24,912 bases of DNA from CAYQPF01 sp964419225 (GTDB lineage: Bacteria; Cloacimonadota; Cloacimonadia; Cloacimonadales; CAYQPF01): assembly GCA_964419225.1 (NCBI GenBank), contig CAYQPF010000072.1, forward strand, positions 1 to 24,912, written 5' to 3'. This document shows, piece by piece, positions 7,633 through 15,537 of this stretch; the first letter of the stretch is position 1; each line of letters opens with the position of its first letter. A program made the position numbers and the translations under genes. The notes beneath the pieces were generated by a model. That model was not told the DNA's origin and did no database searches. It saw only the letters and a list, made by a program, of their open reading frames with translations.

Positions 7633-9048
7633 TTAGATTTGTAATTTTTTAACTTCTTTTAACACAGCTGTATTGTCAATTAAATGGTCATAACTTTTTT
7701 GATAACGATAATTGTCTTCTTTTTGATAGAAATGATACTTTTGATATCGAAGGTTTGGATCAAGATAACCCAAATGTAATACAAGAATTTTTGCATATTT
7801 TAAACGAGTAAAATACGGTATGGTAGCAAAGTGCAATTTTTTTTGACTTTTGATTTGCATATAACCTTTATATCGGAACATCCTACAGGTTTCCACGACG
7901 CCCATTCTGGAACCAGGAAATCCGCAGTTATAGGTTTTGAGATTGTTCCACAAGTGAATAAAATTGAAAGCATACGTATCATTATCATTTTGGTTCATCA
8001 GGTTAATTAAGTTACAATACCTTGGATCAAACCTTTCATCCACATCCATGAAAAGCACCCATTCTGCATTAAAAAATGAAGCCAAATCCAATAATATATT
8101 CCTGTTTTCAAGATCATTAAAGAAGACATGTTCTTTTTGTACCTTTAATAGAACCTTCTCCCCTTCTATTATTTCATAAGTGTTGTCGGTACTATCATCG
8201 TCTAAGAAAATCATACCATCGCAAAATTTCAACATATGATCTATGAATTCTGCAATCAATCGAGATTCATTACGCACCGGAACTAATAAGAGTAACTTGC
8301 GAGAGGTCATTAATAAATCCTCCGAGATATCAGTGTGCTTTATAAATTGCTTTAGGTATAGATCACATGAAGATACATCAAATCTATCGGTATGCCAATC
8401 ATAGAAGACTTTGAATGTATCTATTTTTGATTTGGAAATATTTCTCAGTGTCAATAAGCTAATATTCAGTTGATTTTCTCCAAAATATAGTTTTCTTATA
8501 CCATTTGCCTCTAGTCTTTGCCTCAAATCATTGTGTATCTCATTCCATCCTAACAATTCACGATAACCTCCAATTTCATTAAGAATGCGTCTAGTTATTA
8601 AAAAGCATTCTGAAAAACGAGTAATATTTGTTGACCATACAGCAAAATGGTTTGTATAATAGGTCAAAGTTTCTCTGATATCTTGTATTTTCTTAGTTTG
8701 TATATAATACCCCTGAGGGATAACAAGAATATAAGACATACATGCTCTGCGAATAGCTTCATTGATCATGACGGATAGTCTGCATGTTTTTGGCAGCTTA
8801 TGATGAGGAAAGAGAATAATCCAGTTAAGACGAGAATACAGTTTGATGATTTTTTTAACTTCTATCTTGTTAACATCATCACATTGGAATACAACTACTA
8901 TCTCAATTCCATTTTGCTGAAAAAAAGAAATATTTTGGGAAATAGTGTCGTTAAAAGAGCGTAGATTGAATACAGGCAGTATAACACTCACATCCAAAAA
9001 ATGGAGTACGCTATCATAACGAAACATATCTAGTAATAGGCTATTCAT
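7633..9048 (-). CDS. Tandem two-domain GT2-type glycosyltransferase
   Basis: The 471-residue protein carries two GT-A folds in a row. The first (about residues 18-200) opens with DVSVILPVFN and has GGYRELLGWNEIHNDLRQRL (160-179), like the acceptor-side motif of GalNAc/galactosyl-type GT2 enzymes, but where the metal-binding DxD is expected it reads YILVIPQGYYI, so donor binding there may be lost. The second (about 251-430) has LLLLVPVRNES, FLDDDSTDN and an intact DVD at 335-337. The ATG at 9048 is chosen over an upstream TTG at 9060. It overlaps the preceding gene by 8 bp, so the two are translationally coupled. No signal peptide or membrane segment is seen, so it probably acts in the cytoplasm. 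In this setting the lanthipeptide is the obvious candidate acceptor, but that is inferred from context only. Confidence 0.85.
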   Translation of the reverse strand: MNSLLLDMFRYDSVLHFLDVSVILPVFNLRSFNDTISQNISFFQQNGIEIVVVFQCDDVNKIEVKKIIKLYSRLNWIILFPHHKLPKTCRLSVMINEAIRRACMSYILVIPQGYYIQTKKIQDIRETLTYYTNHFAVWSTNITRFSECFLITRRILNEIGGYRELLGWNEIHNDLRQRLEANGIRKLYFGENQLNISLLTLRNISKSKIDTFKVFYDWHTDRFDVSSCDLYLKQFIKHTDISEDLLMTSRKLLLLVPVRNESRLIAEFIDHMLKFCDGMIFLDDDSTDNTYEIIEGEKVLLKVQKEHVFFNDLENRNILLDLASFFNAEWVLFMDVDERFDPRYCNLINLMNQNDNDTYAFNFIHLWNNLKTYNCGFPGSRMGVVETCRMFRYKGYMQIKSQKKLHFATIPYFTRLKYAKILVLHLGYLDPNLRYQKYHFYQKEDNYRYQKSYDHLIDNTAVLKEVKKLQI

Positions 9049-10243
9049 ACACAGAATCAAAAATCAATATTTTTTCCTGAATAAGCTCCTTAATAAAAGA
9101 TATAAAATCTTCTTTATCATGCCTTTCATAATACATAGAATAAACTTCACCAACACAGAGGGGTTGAACAAATGAAGAAATAATATCAGCTTCTTCCCGT
9201 TCAACGAAACTGTGTATTTTTTTACTAAAAGTGTATGCTATTGCAAAACGTCCTTTTGAAGGATAGATAAGGAAGGCATCAGACTGCTTTAGGTGTATGT
9301 TTTCCAGATCTCCATTCAAAATGCGATAATAATGTATAGTCCTATCTAATATCTCCTTAAGTTGCTCAATGAGCTCTTTTTCCCTTTGAACTAGCTTATC
9401 TGCAATTTGTTTACATGTGATTTTTGTTTGCTCTTGGGAACAAAATTGGAGTAAAAAAATGATGTCACTTTGAATAAATTCGCGTGGAATATATTCATTT
9501 AACTCTCCGCCTATCCTTCCCAGAAAGGAATGCCTGTATTGATTATCAAAGCTCTCGATATCTAAAATGCCCCCGTAGCCTCTATCACCGACAACAATGC
9601 AGGGCTTTTGAGCAGCAATTGCCTTGTAAACATGTTGTCCGCTTGCAACAACAAATGAAGCCCGGAGGAACATATCATCTGAAGGCTTGGGAACGATCCG
9701 GATGTTTTGATTACAGTATGGAGATATTCTTTTTGATATTCCGGTTAGGACAAATTTTATAGGTGTCAGAGAATTTAAAACCGGTAATAACTTGAAAAGG
9801 GTATGTGATTTTGGAAGTATAGTATCAATAGCAACTAGTACATAAGGAGATGTGTTGGAGGTATTTTCATTTAAAGCATGCGTTGATGGGAAAAAATGTA
9901 ACTGGTTGATACAAGATGGTGTTGAGATAAAGGGTAAGAACGTGGCTGTATGCATCATAACGAAGCTGTCTGCCACACTTAAATCTTGTGGAAAATCATG
10001 TATATTGTCTGTAGTAAATAGGTAGATAAGAGGACACTTTTTTTGAATCATCAACTCTCTAGCATAAGATAGCGCAGCCTTACTGATGACAATTACGACA
10101 TCAACATGATCGTCATATGGGGTTATTATTGTTGATGAAAGAATCTTAACCATACATCCACATGAAAATAAACTGTCTGTAATCAACGAAATATAACTCG
10201 ACTGTCTTTTGTCGTCTTGAGATGTAATAAAAATAATTTTCAT
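9041..10243 (-). CDS. GT-B-like glycosyltransferase with C-terminal RRE-like tail (tentative)
   Basis: A 400-residue protein with no clear single family. The N-terminal two thirds look like a GT-B glycosyltransferase: an opening KIIFITSQDDKRQSS strand, and a donor-site-like segment VVASGQHVYKAIAAQKPCIVVGDRG (near residues 198-221), similar in style to UDP-sugar enzymes. A charged helical linker follows (about 270-310). The last 75 residues read as three short strands (DAFLIYP, FAIAYTF, KIHSFV) and then helices ending in FISFIKELIQEKILIF. That layout resembles PqqD-like RiPP recognition elements, which bind precursor leaders. If correct, the protein would bring a sugar-transfer activity to the lanthipeptide leader. 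The ATG at 10243 is preferred over TTG at 10252. The first gene after a 0.6-kb non-coding stretch, it overlaps the next glycosyltransferase gene. Both domain calls are by eye. Confidence 0.6.
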   Translation of the reverse strand: MKIIFITSQDDKRQSSYISLITDSLFSCGCMVKILSSTIITPYDDHVDVVIVISKAALSYARELMIQKKCPLIYLFTTDNIHDFPQDLSVADSFVMMHTATFLPFISTPSCINQLHFFPSTHALNENTSNTSPYVLVAIDTILPKSHTLFKLLPVLNSLTPIKFVLTGISKRISPYCNQNIRIVPKPSDDMFLRASFVVASGQHVYKAIAAQKPCIVVGDRGYGGILDIESFDNQYRHSFLGRIGGELNEYIPREFIQSDIIFLLQFCSQEQTKITCKQIADKLVQREKELIEQLKEILDRTIHYYRILNGDLENIHLKQSDAFLIYPSKGRFAIAYTFSKKIHSFVEREEADIISSFVQPLCVGEVYSMYYERHDKEDFISFIKELIQEKILIFDSVYE

Positions 10244-10252
10244 GTTTTGCAA

Positions 10253-10878
10253 ATTTCTTTGTAAATATTGATAATAATTCTGTCGACAACTAATAGTAAA
10301 TTTGAAAATTGTTCTTTATGAGATTTATCATACATAAAGTTGAAATCTTAGTTTTTACAAACGACATTATACATGGTTACGACTTGGGGTGGACTTCCTA
10401 TCCATAAAATATATTCAAGCCTACCACAATATTTGTGCATTCTGTTTGAACAAACGAAACATTTATTAAAAACTGGGCTATAAATAATAAAAGGATACTT
10501 ATTCTATAAATTTCCATTAATCAAAGCATATGTTGCTCAAACTTAGATCATTTTAATGTAATTTGCAAATAATTTTTATTCTTTGTAATATGTGATGAAG
10601 AAATATGCTGGTAATGTTCGTGAAAAAATGCTGGATACATCTAATAAACAGCTAAATAGACGTACATATATTTACAAATCTCGACTTTTATAATTAACTT
10701 TATATAATTGAATATTAGCGCATTAATTCAAGATAAGCATACTTTAAAAATATAATTTTAACAATATTTTTTTCAGATAAATCAAGTTTCATTACGATTG
10801 TATGATGATCTCCATTTCTGCAGAATACCATGAATGTTTTCAAAGCTTAATTGGTGCGAAAAATAGCTAACGAACTAT
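10253..10878. other. 626-bp AT-rich non-coding stretch inside the lanthipeptide cluster
   Basis: No reading frame with a recognisable product was found on either strand; the longest noticed is a 32-codon plus-strand frame at 10595-10693 without family features. The stretch is very AT-rich and separates the export/GT51/GT2 genes from the GT-B/GT2/S41/precursor/lanCB genes. It holds one promoter candidate (10538-10569). At its right edge a 6-bp hairpin AAATAG/CTATTT (10861-10880), overlapping the GT2 stop codon and followed on the minus strand by T residues, could be a weak terminator. Confidence 0.5.
10538..10569 (-). promoter_or_regulatory. Candidate Bacteroides-type promoter for the GT-B to lanB half of the cluster
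   Basis: On the minus strand TTTG (10569-10566), a 20-bp spacer and TAAGTTTG (10545-10538) fit the TTTG ... TAnnTTTG pattern. Initiation near 10531 would leave an untranslated leader of roughly 290 bases before the GT-B ATG at 10243, unusually long for a simple promoter. Confidence 0.4.
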
Positions 10879-11823
10879 TTAATGTTGAGGTTCTAGTTTA
10901 TTTTTATAATACTCGAAGTACCATTGTTGAATGCTTTTGTCCATATTAATGCTTTTAAACATATTGTTCAATTCATCTAGTAACTTAGTATCATCACAAT
11001 TAATGGGTTTGGATAAGGCACTGTAATATAGCATTTGGATACTTTTAACTAGTATCCACAATCTGGTGCCATTCCTCAGTTCTTCTATAGAAGCAAATTG
11101 GTACAAGTATAGTGAAATATTTTTTAACGATTCTGCTCTATTATAGTTATTCAACCCACCTCTCATAATTGAGCCTTCTCTTTGCCTGTAGTAATAAAAT
11201 GGCAGATCTATAACTCTACAAATCCTAGCTTTGCACATAACTTGCAGTGTCCATATTTCATCTTCATGTTTAACCTCTTTAAACCTAAAATTATTCTTTT
11301 CCAGAAAACTTCTTTTATAAATGTAGTTATATACCATTGGTACATATGAAGAAGTGCCCATTAGCTCGCAAAATAACAATTCACCCTCAAAAGTATAATC
11401 GAAAAAATGGACAGGAAGGATATAACGTTGAACTATCTTCGTTGTGGAATAGAAAAAAAGGGTGTTTCCCATAACTAAATCGGCCTTATTGTTATGTGCT
11501 TCCTGGTACAATATCTTTAAAGACCCCTGTAAAATCCAGTCATCACAATCAAGAAAGGCGATGTAATCACCGGTAGCAACTTCTAATCCCTTATTTCTGG
11601 TTTTGGAGACACCTTGGTTTTCCTGATTTATAAGAATAACCCTGCTATCCTTTCTGGAAATTTTTTTTACAATATCATATGAAGTATCTGTAGAGCCATC
11701 ATCTATAACAATCAATTCAAAATCTATATCTTGAATTAAAACCGACTTGAGACACTCTTCTATATAACATTCTGTATTATAGAGTGGAACAATTACAGAT
11801 ATCTTAGCATTCGATTTACTCAT
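10879..11823 (-). CDS. GT2 family glycosyltransferase
   Basis: A 314-residue classical GT-A/GT2 enzyme. It has the nucleotide-binding start ISVIVPLYNTECYIEECLKS (8-27), FELIVIDDGSTD (35-46), the NQGVSKTRNKGLEVATGDYI stretch (69-88), the metal-binding DCDD at 92-95 and the catalytic-base type KHEDEIW (185-191). The GT2 domain ends near residue 220, and the remaining C-terminal part is helical with no motif recognised. There is no signal peptide or membrane segment. Proteins of this shape commonly add hexoses in polysaccharide pathways, so the substrate is open. Its place in the operon, 44 bp after the GT51 gene and before the non-coding stretch, suggests a role in modifying the lanthipeptide or a surface glycan tied to immunity. 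Confidence 0.93.
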   Translation of the reverse strand: MSKSNAKISVIVPLYNTECYIEECLKSVLIQDIDFELIVIDDGSTDTSYDIVKKISRKDSRVILINQENQGVSKTRNKGLEVATGDYIAFLDCDDWILQGSLKILYQEAHNNKADLVMGNTLFFYSTTKIVQRYILPVHFFDYTFEGELLFCELMGTSSYVPMVYNYIYKRSFLEKNNFRFKEVKHEDEIWTLQVMCKARICRVIDLPFYYYRQREGSIMRGGLNNYNRAESLKNISLYLYQFASIEELRNGTRLWILVKSIQMLYYSALSKPINCDDTKLLDELNNMFKSINMDKSIQQWYFEYYKNKLEPQH

Positions 11824-11867
11824 ATATTGGGGACAAAACAGTTATGTTTACCTTTTCGGTCAGTATA

Positions 11868-13157
11868 TCAAAAATCATTAAGGTAGAGTGTTATATCTAA
11901 ACTTTTAAATACTATCGTATAAGAGATAACACCATACATTTCTTCGTCTATAAAATTATTAAGTAAAAGATTTCTTGAATAGTAAACAATATGATGCTTT
12001 AAATTTCTTTTTAACTGGTCACTTTGTTGCAATAGTGCATCGTAAAAATATATGGGTCTGGGAATAATATAAGTCATTACTATTACTTCCGAAACAGTTA
12101 ACTCATTTGGATCCTTATCAAAATAATGACGGGCAGCTTGCTTAACCCCAAAAACACCTGGAGCAAATTCAATCAGATTCAAATACAGCTCAATAATTTC
12201 ATTTTTTGAGATTTTATACCAGTTTTCCAACATAAGTGATAAAATACACTCCTCAATTTTTCTAAGAATATTCCTATTATGTGTTAGAAAAAGATTTCTT
12301 ACAACTTGCATGGTTATTGTGCTGGCCCCCCGCGAAATTTCTTTCTTGTCAATATTTTCCTTCACCGCTAATCCCACAAAGGCAGGGTTGACACCTTTGT
12401 GTTTTATAAAACCGGGATCCTCTGTTGAGATAAAAGTATATATTAATAATTGTGGAAAAAATGAAAGTGGTGAATATGCTTCCGAATTACCTTTTAAAAA
12501 TTTTGAAACCAGCAAAGATTTTAATCCTTGATAAGTTGTATTTGTAGCAAAATATTTTTGACCGTTATCTAAAGTAAGCATAAAGTCATGAGCCTCTATA
12601 TTGGCATGAAAAAAAGGGGTATTCTTATTTTTAAAATATTTAAGATATGCAATGAATGATAATTTACTGTCTGAATATGAGCGACGTAGAATATCTGAAG
12701 AAAACAAATCCCTTAAAGGGTCCATGAGATTATTCCAGCTTTGATTATCGATATTTATGTAAACCTCAATTTCTTCTTTGTGATTTTCTATCTGTATAAA
12801 ACAAGATGCTTTTCCTATTGTTATCTCAGATAATAACATACCTTTTCGGTAATTGGTTCGCAAAGTCATATCATTGAATTTAACAGTAGTGGGGCAAAAC
12901 TCTTCCAGATCAATGGTGAGATTTTTAAAATTAAATAAGACATACAATCTGCATTTGAACAGATTCCAAAAAGACATTTTTATAATTGATTTTTCTACAC
13001 CAATAAGTTGATTTGCCTTTTTAACTCTGGATAACTTAATATTACAGATTTCAATTGAAAACAAACTTTTTAAGCATAACCTTCCAATCTGAAAATCAAT
13101 TCCTAGAGGATTAGTTTTTTTGTTGATTGTTGCAGTAATATACTTATTCAGTCCCAT
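11868..13157 (-). CDS. GT51 peptidoglycan transglycosylase-like protein without a visible membrane anchor
   Basis: A 429-residue protein whose C-terminal half (about 235-370) is a GT51 lipid II polymerase domain. Motif 1 is STEDPGFIKHKG with the catalytic Glu246, motif 2 is RGASTITMQVVRN (276-288; canonical GGSTITQQ), then RKIEE (299-303), NEIIELYLN (319-327) and IIPRP (364-368). There is no penicillin-binding transpeptidase domain. The N-terminal half resembles the AsmA-like region found in some Bacteroidota monofunctional transglycosylases. The usual N-terminal transmembrane helix or signal is missing; the coding frame starts at the end of the HlyD gene. ATG 13157 is preferred to the TTG at 13166 next to the HlyD stop. 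Many lantibiotics bind lipid II, so a cluster-borne GT51 enzyme could serve self-resistance, but without an anchor its access to lipid II is unclear. Confidence 0.88.
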   Translation of the reverse strand: MGLNKYITATINKKTNPLGIDFQIGRLCLKSLFSIEICNIKLSRVKKANQLIGVEKSIIKMSFWNLFKCRLYVLFNFKNLTIDLEEFCPTTVKFNDMTLRTNYRKGMLLSEITIGKASCFIQIENHKEEIEVYINIDNQSWNNLMDPLRDLFSSDILRRSYSDSKLSFIAYLKYFKNKNTPFFHANIEAHDFMLTLDNGQKYFATNTTYQGLKSLLVSKFLKGNSEAYSPLSFFPQLLIYTFISTEDPGFIKHKGVNPAFVGLAVKENIDKKEISRGASTITMQVVRNLFLTHNRNILRKIEECILSLMLENWYKISKNEIIELYLNLIEFAPGVFGVKQAARHYFDKDPNELTVSEVIVMTYIIPRPIYFYDALLQQSDQLKRNLKHHIVYYSRNLLLNNFIDEEMYGVISYTIVFKSLDITLYLNDF

Positions 13158-13166
13158 AATTATCAA

Positions 13167-14480
13167 TTATATAACTCTTGATTTTATTATATATCTAAAG
13201 GGATTGATAAGCCGTTTGAACAGACTCATTTCTTCTGTTATGATATCGGCGCTTCCACTCATTATTTCCCCAGAATTGAGCAGGATGCCATAATTGCTTG
13301 TTAATCCTTTTATTAGTTCTACGTCTACTCCAATCATGTTCACTCCGTTAACCTCCACAGGGACGCTTGATATGCTTCTAACCCGGCCTTCCAACATGCC
13401 GTATTCCATATACGGAAAATTATCGAGTTTGATATTAACCTTTTGCCCTTTTTTCACCTTTCCTGTTCCCTGAAGGGTTAAATACAGCTTTCCGGAGACA
13501 CCTTCTCCTTCTTGGGGTATGATAGTCAGGACAACATCTCCAGCAAGTACATTTTGATTCTCCTGCCAAAATCGGCTGTATGAAACAATTCCTTTTATGG
13601 GACTAACTAATACAAATGTTTGCAACCAATCTGCTATTTGGGAGTTGAGGTTGTCAAAATTACCTGTAAGTGTTCTTTTATACTGCTGTAGTACCTCCTC
13701 CTTCTCTTGCTCAAGTTCGAATATTGATTGCTCTGAGTGTAATATCCCAAGCCTCATATTTGCTATTGATGTTCTCATATCCTCCAGTGATTGACGTGAC
13801 GAAAGCCTTTTTATCCTGCTCTGCTCAAAATCTGCCTGTGATAATACCCCCTTAACAAATAGCATAGAATCTCTGTCAAAGCCGGATTTAGCCAAAGAAT
13901 ATTGCTCATTCACTCCTTTAAGTTGATTTTCTCCCAAATTCAGGATATATCTCTGTTCTTCCAGCTGTTTGCCGAGTATCGCTATCTTTTTTGAGTGATA
14001 ACCGGTATCTACAAACCTTTTGTAATCTTCCATACTCTTGATGAATGCTGTATAATAGGGTTGCAGGTTACCCAATTGCAAATTATCAGTAAAAGTCCAT
14101 TGTATGGATAAATTATTTTTTTTGAATATATCTTTGAACTCGCTGCAGGCTTTTTCCAGTATCAAGTAGTCTTTGTAATTAGTTGTAGATTCCAAAAGCA
14201 CCAAATGAACTCCAGGAACTACCACCGCGCTGTCACCAATAAAAAAGGAGACTATCTTTCCACTTGTTCTGGCTTTGAGATGTACAGGTAAATTTCTGGA
14301 AGAAACTGTAATAGGTGCCGAGATAATCTCGGGATAACGAAAAAAAACACTACCTAAAATTATAACAACAAAAATGATGAATATTAAAGAGATCCCCCAA
14401 CTAATGATCCATCTTGGCGGTCTTGCAAGGATGTCGTTAACCTCCTCGGAATGTAGTTCTATTTCTTTCTGTTTTCTCAT
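13167..14480 (-). CDS. HlyD family secretion adaptor (membrane fusion protein)
   Basis: A 437-residue periplasmic adaptor that links an inner-membrane exporter to an outer-membrane channel. It has a short cytoplasmic start, one transmembrane helix (about residues 24-46), the first half of a lipoyl-like domain around SGKIVSFFIGDSAVV (73-87), a long coiled-coil hairpin in the middle, the second lipoyl half at LVSPIKGIVSYSRFW, and a C-terminal beta-barrel region. It begins 3 bp after the exporter stop, and the pair is the standard C39-ABC plus HlyD arrangement for peptide export in Gram-negative bacteria. The outer-membrane TolC-type partner is not in this window and is presumably supplied by the host. 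The ATG at 14480 is the clear start. Confidence 0.95.
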   Translation of the reverse strand: MRKQKEIELHSEEVNDILARPPRWIISWGISLIFIIFVVIILGSVFFRYPEIISAPITVSSRNLPVHLKARTSGKIVSFFIGDSAVVVPGVHLVLLESTTNYKDYLILEKACSEFKDIFKKNNLSIQWTFTDNLQLGNLQPYYTAFIKSMEDYKRFVDTGYHSKKIAILGKQLEEQRYILNLGENQLKGVNEQYSLAKSGFDRDSMLFVKGVLSQADFEQSRIKRLSSRQSLEDMRTSIANMRLGILHSEQSIFELEQEKEEVLQQYKRTLTGNFDNLNSQIADWLQTFVLVSPIKGIVSYSRFWQENQNVLAGDVVLTIIPQEGEGVSGKLYLTLQGTGKVKKGQKVNIKLDNFPYMEYGMLEGRVRSISSVPVEVNGVNMIGVDVELIKGLTSNYGILLNSGEIMSGSADIITEEMSLFKRLINPFRYIIKSRVI

Positions 14481-14483
14481 ATA

Positions 14484-15382
14484 CTAATTGCCAAGTTCTA
14501 ACTGATTCTTCACTAAATTATAGTAAGCACCTCTTTGCTCGGATAGTTCTTTGTGTGTACCTTCTTCAATAATCTCTCCTTGTTCCAGGACGACAATCTT
14601 GTCTGCATTCTTGACTGTACTGAGTCGGTGCGCCACGACAATTACCGTTTTCCCTTTAAAAAATGTATCGAGATTTTCCATGATTACCTTTTCGTTATTG
14701 GCGTCCAGAGCGTTTGTGGCTTCGTCAAAGAAAATAAAATCCGGGTTTTTGTATACTGCACGTGCTATAAGTATCCTTTGCTTTTGTCCCTGACTTAGAC
14801 CTGTGCCTTCTTGTCCGATTTTTGTGTTAAAACTCAAAGGGAGATCGTCTATATACTCTCTTATATTGGCTATCTCGGTTGCGACTGAGAGTTGTTGCTT
14901 GTCTATGACGTCTGCCCCGGGAGCTATGTTGCTGGCTATACTTTCAGAAAAAATAAAACCATCCTGCATAACCACACCGCAATTTTTTCTCCACGAATGC
15001 ATACTAAATGAGCCAAGACTTTGCTCCCCTAATGTTATACGGCCGCCGGTCGGTGGGTAGAATCCTAACAAAAGTTTTAAGATTGTTGTTTTACCGCTAC
15101 CACTGGTACCAACAATGGCTGTCACTTTCCCGCTCGGTACAACAAGGTTTAATCCTTTAAGAACATCTTCTTCCCCGCTGCCTGCATACCTGAACCGAAG
15201 ATTTTCTAGTCTGATGTTTTTATCTTTTGGAATATCCCTGATCAATCCTGCATCGGGATTTTCTTCATCTTCCCTGTTGTGAATCTCTTCCAACCTCTCC
15301 AAACTTATCTTTGCATCCTGTGTTTGTTGGGCAAAACTTATAATCTGTGAAATCGGATAATCTAACTGACCTATAATATACT
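14484..15382 (-). CDS. C39 peptidase ABC exporter, C-terminal part (ATP-binding domain)
   Basis: The 3' part of the exporter gene, left of the assembly gap. It encodes the nucleotide-binding domain with every motif intact: Walker A GTSGSGKTT, Q-loop VVMQDGF, signature LSQGQ (a common variant of LSGGQ), Walker B FIFFDEATNALD and the H-loop HRLS. The linker QQTQDAKISLERLEEIH just downstream of the gap is the usual join between transmembrane domain and ATPase. In the sequence as given, the frame does not join the 5' part, because the gap and its flanking duplication add 155 bases. Removing them gives one 732-residue protein in which Walker A is at about 525-533 and the Walker B Glu at 654. The TTG at 15302 is not a real start. 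The stop is 3 bp before the HlyD ATG. Confidence 0.96.
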
Positions 15383-15537
15383 NNNNNNNNNNNNNNNNNN
15401 NNNNNNNNNNNNNNNNNNNNNNNNNNNNNNNNNNNNNNNNNNNNNNNNNNNNNNNNNNNNNNNNNNNNNNNNNNNNNNNNNNTGGGCAAAACTTATAATC
15501 TGTGAAATCGGATAATCTAACTGACCTATAATATACT
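15328..15537. repeat. 55-bp exact duplication flanking the N gap (contig-end overlap)
   Basis: Bases 15328-15382 and 15483-15537 are identical over 55 bp and directly abut the 100-N gap on its two sides. Equal-length identical contig ends next to a round-number gap are what a k-mer assembler (k = 55) leaves when two contigs that should be merged are scaffolded. Dropping one copy and the Ns keeps the exporter frame open. Confidence 0.92.
15383..15482. other. Assembly gap of exactly 100 N
   Basis: One hundred unknown bases lie inside the exporter gene. The length is a conventional placeholder, and the flanking 55-bp duplication indicates that no sequence is actually missing. Confidence 0.95.

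Noticed and set aside
10595..10693. A 32-codon plus-strand frame starting MKKYAGNVREK in the non-coding stretch
   Set aside because: No leader motif, no family features, no promoter at a sensible distance; its length is within chance for AT-rich DNA.
15265..15489. Reading frame running through the N gap on the minus strand
   Set aside because: It consists mostly of unknown bases and out-of-frame exporter sequence; an artefact of the gap.
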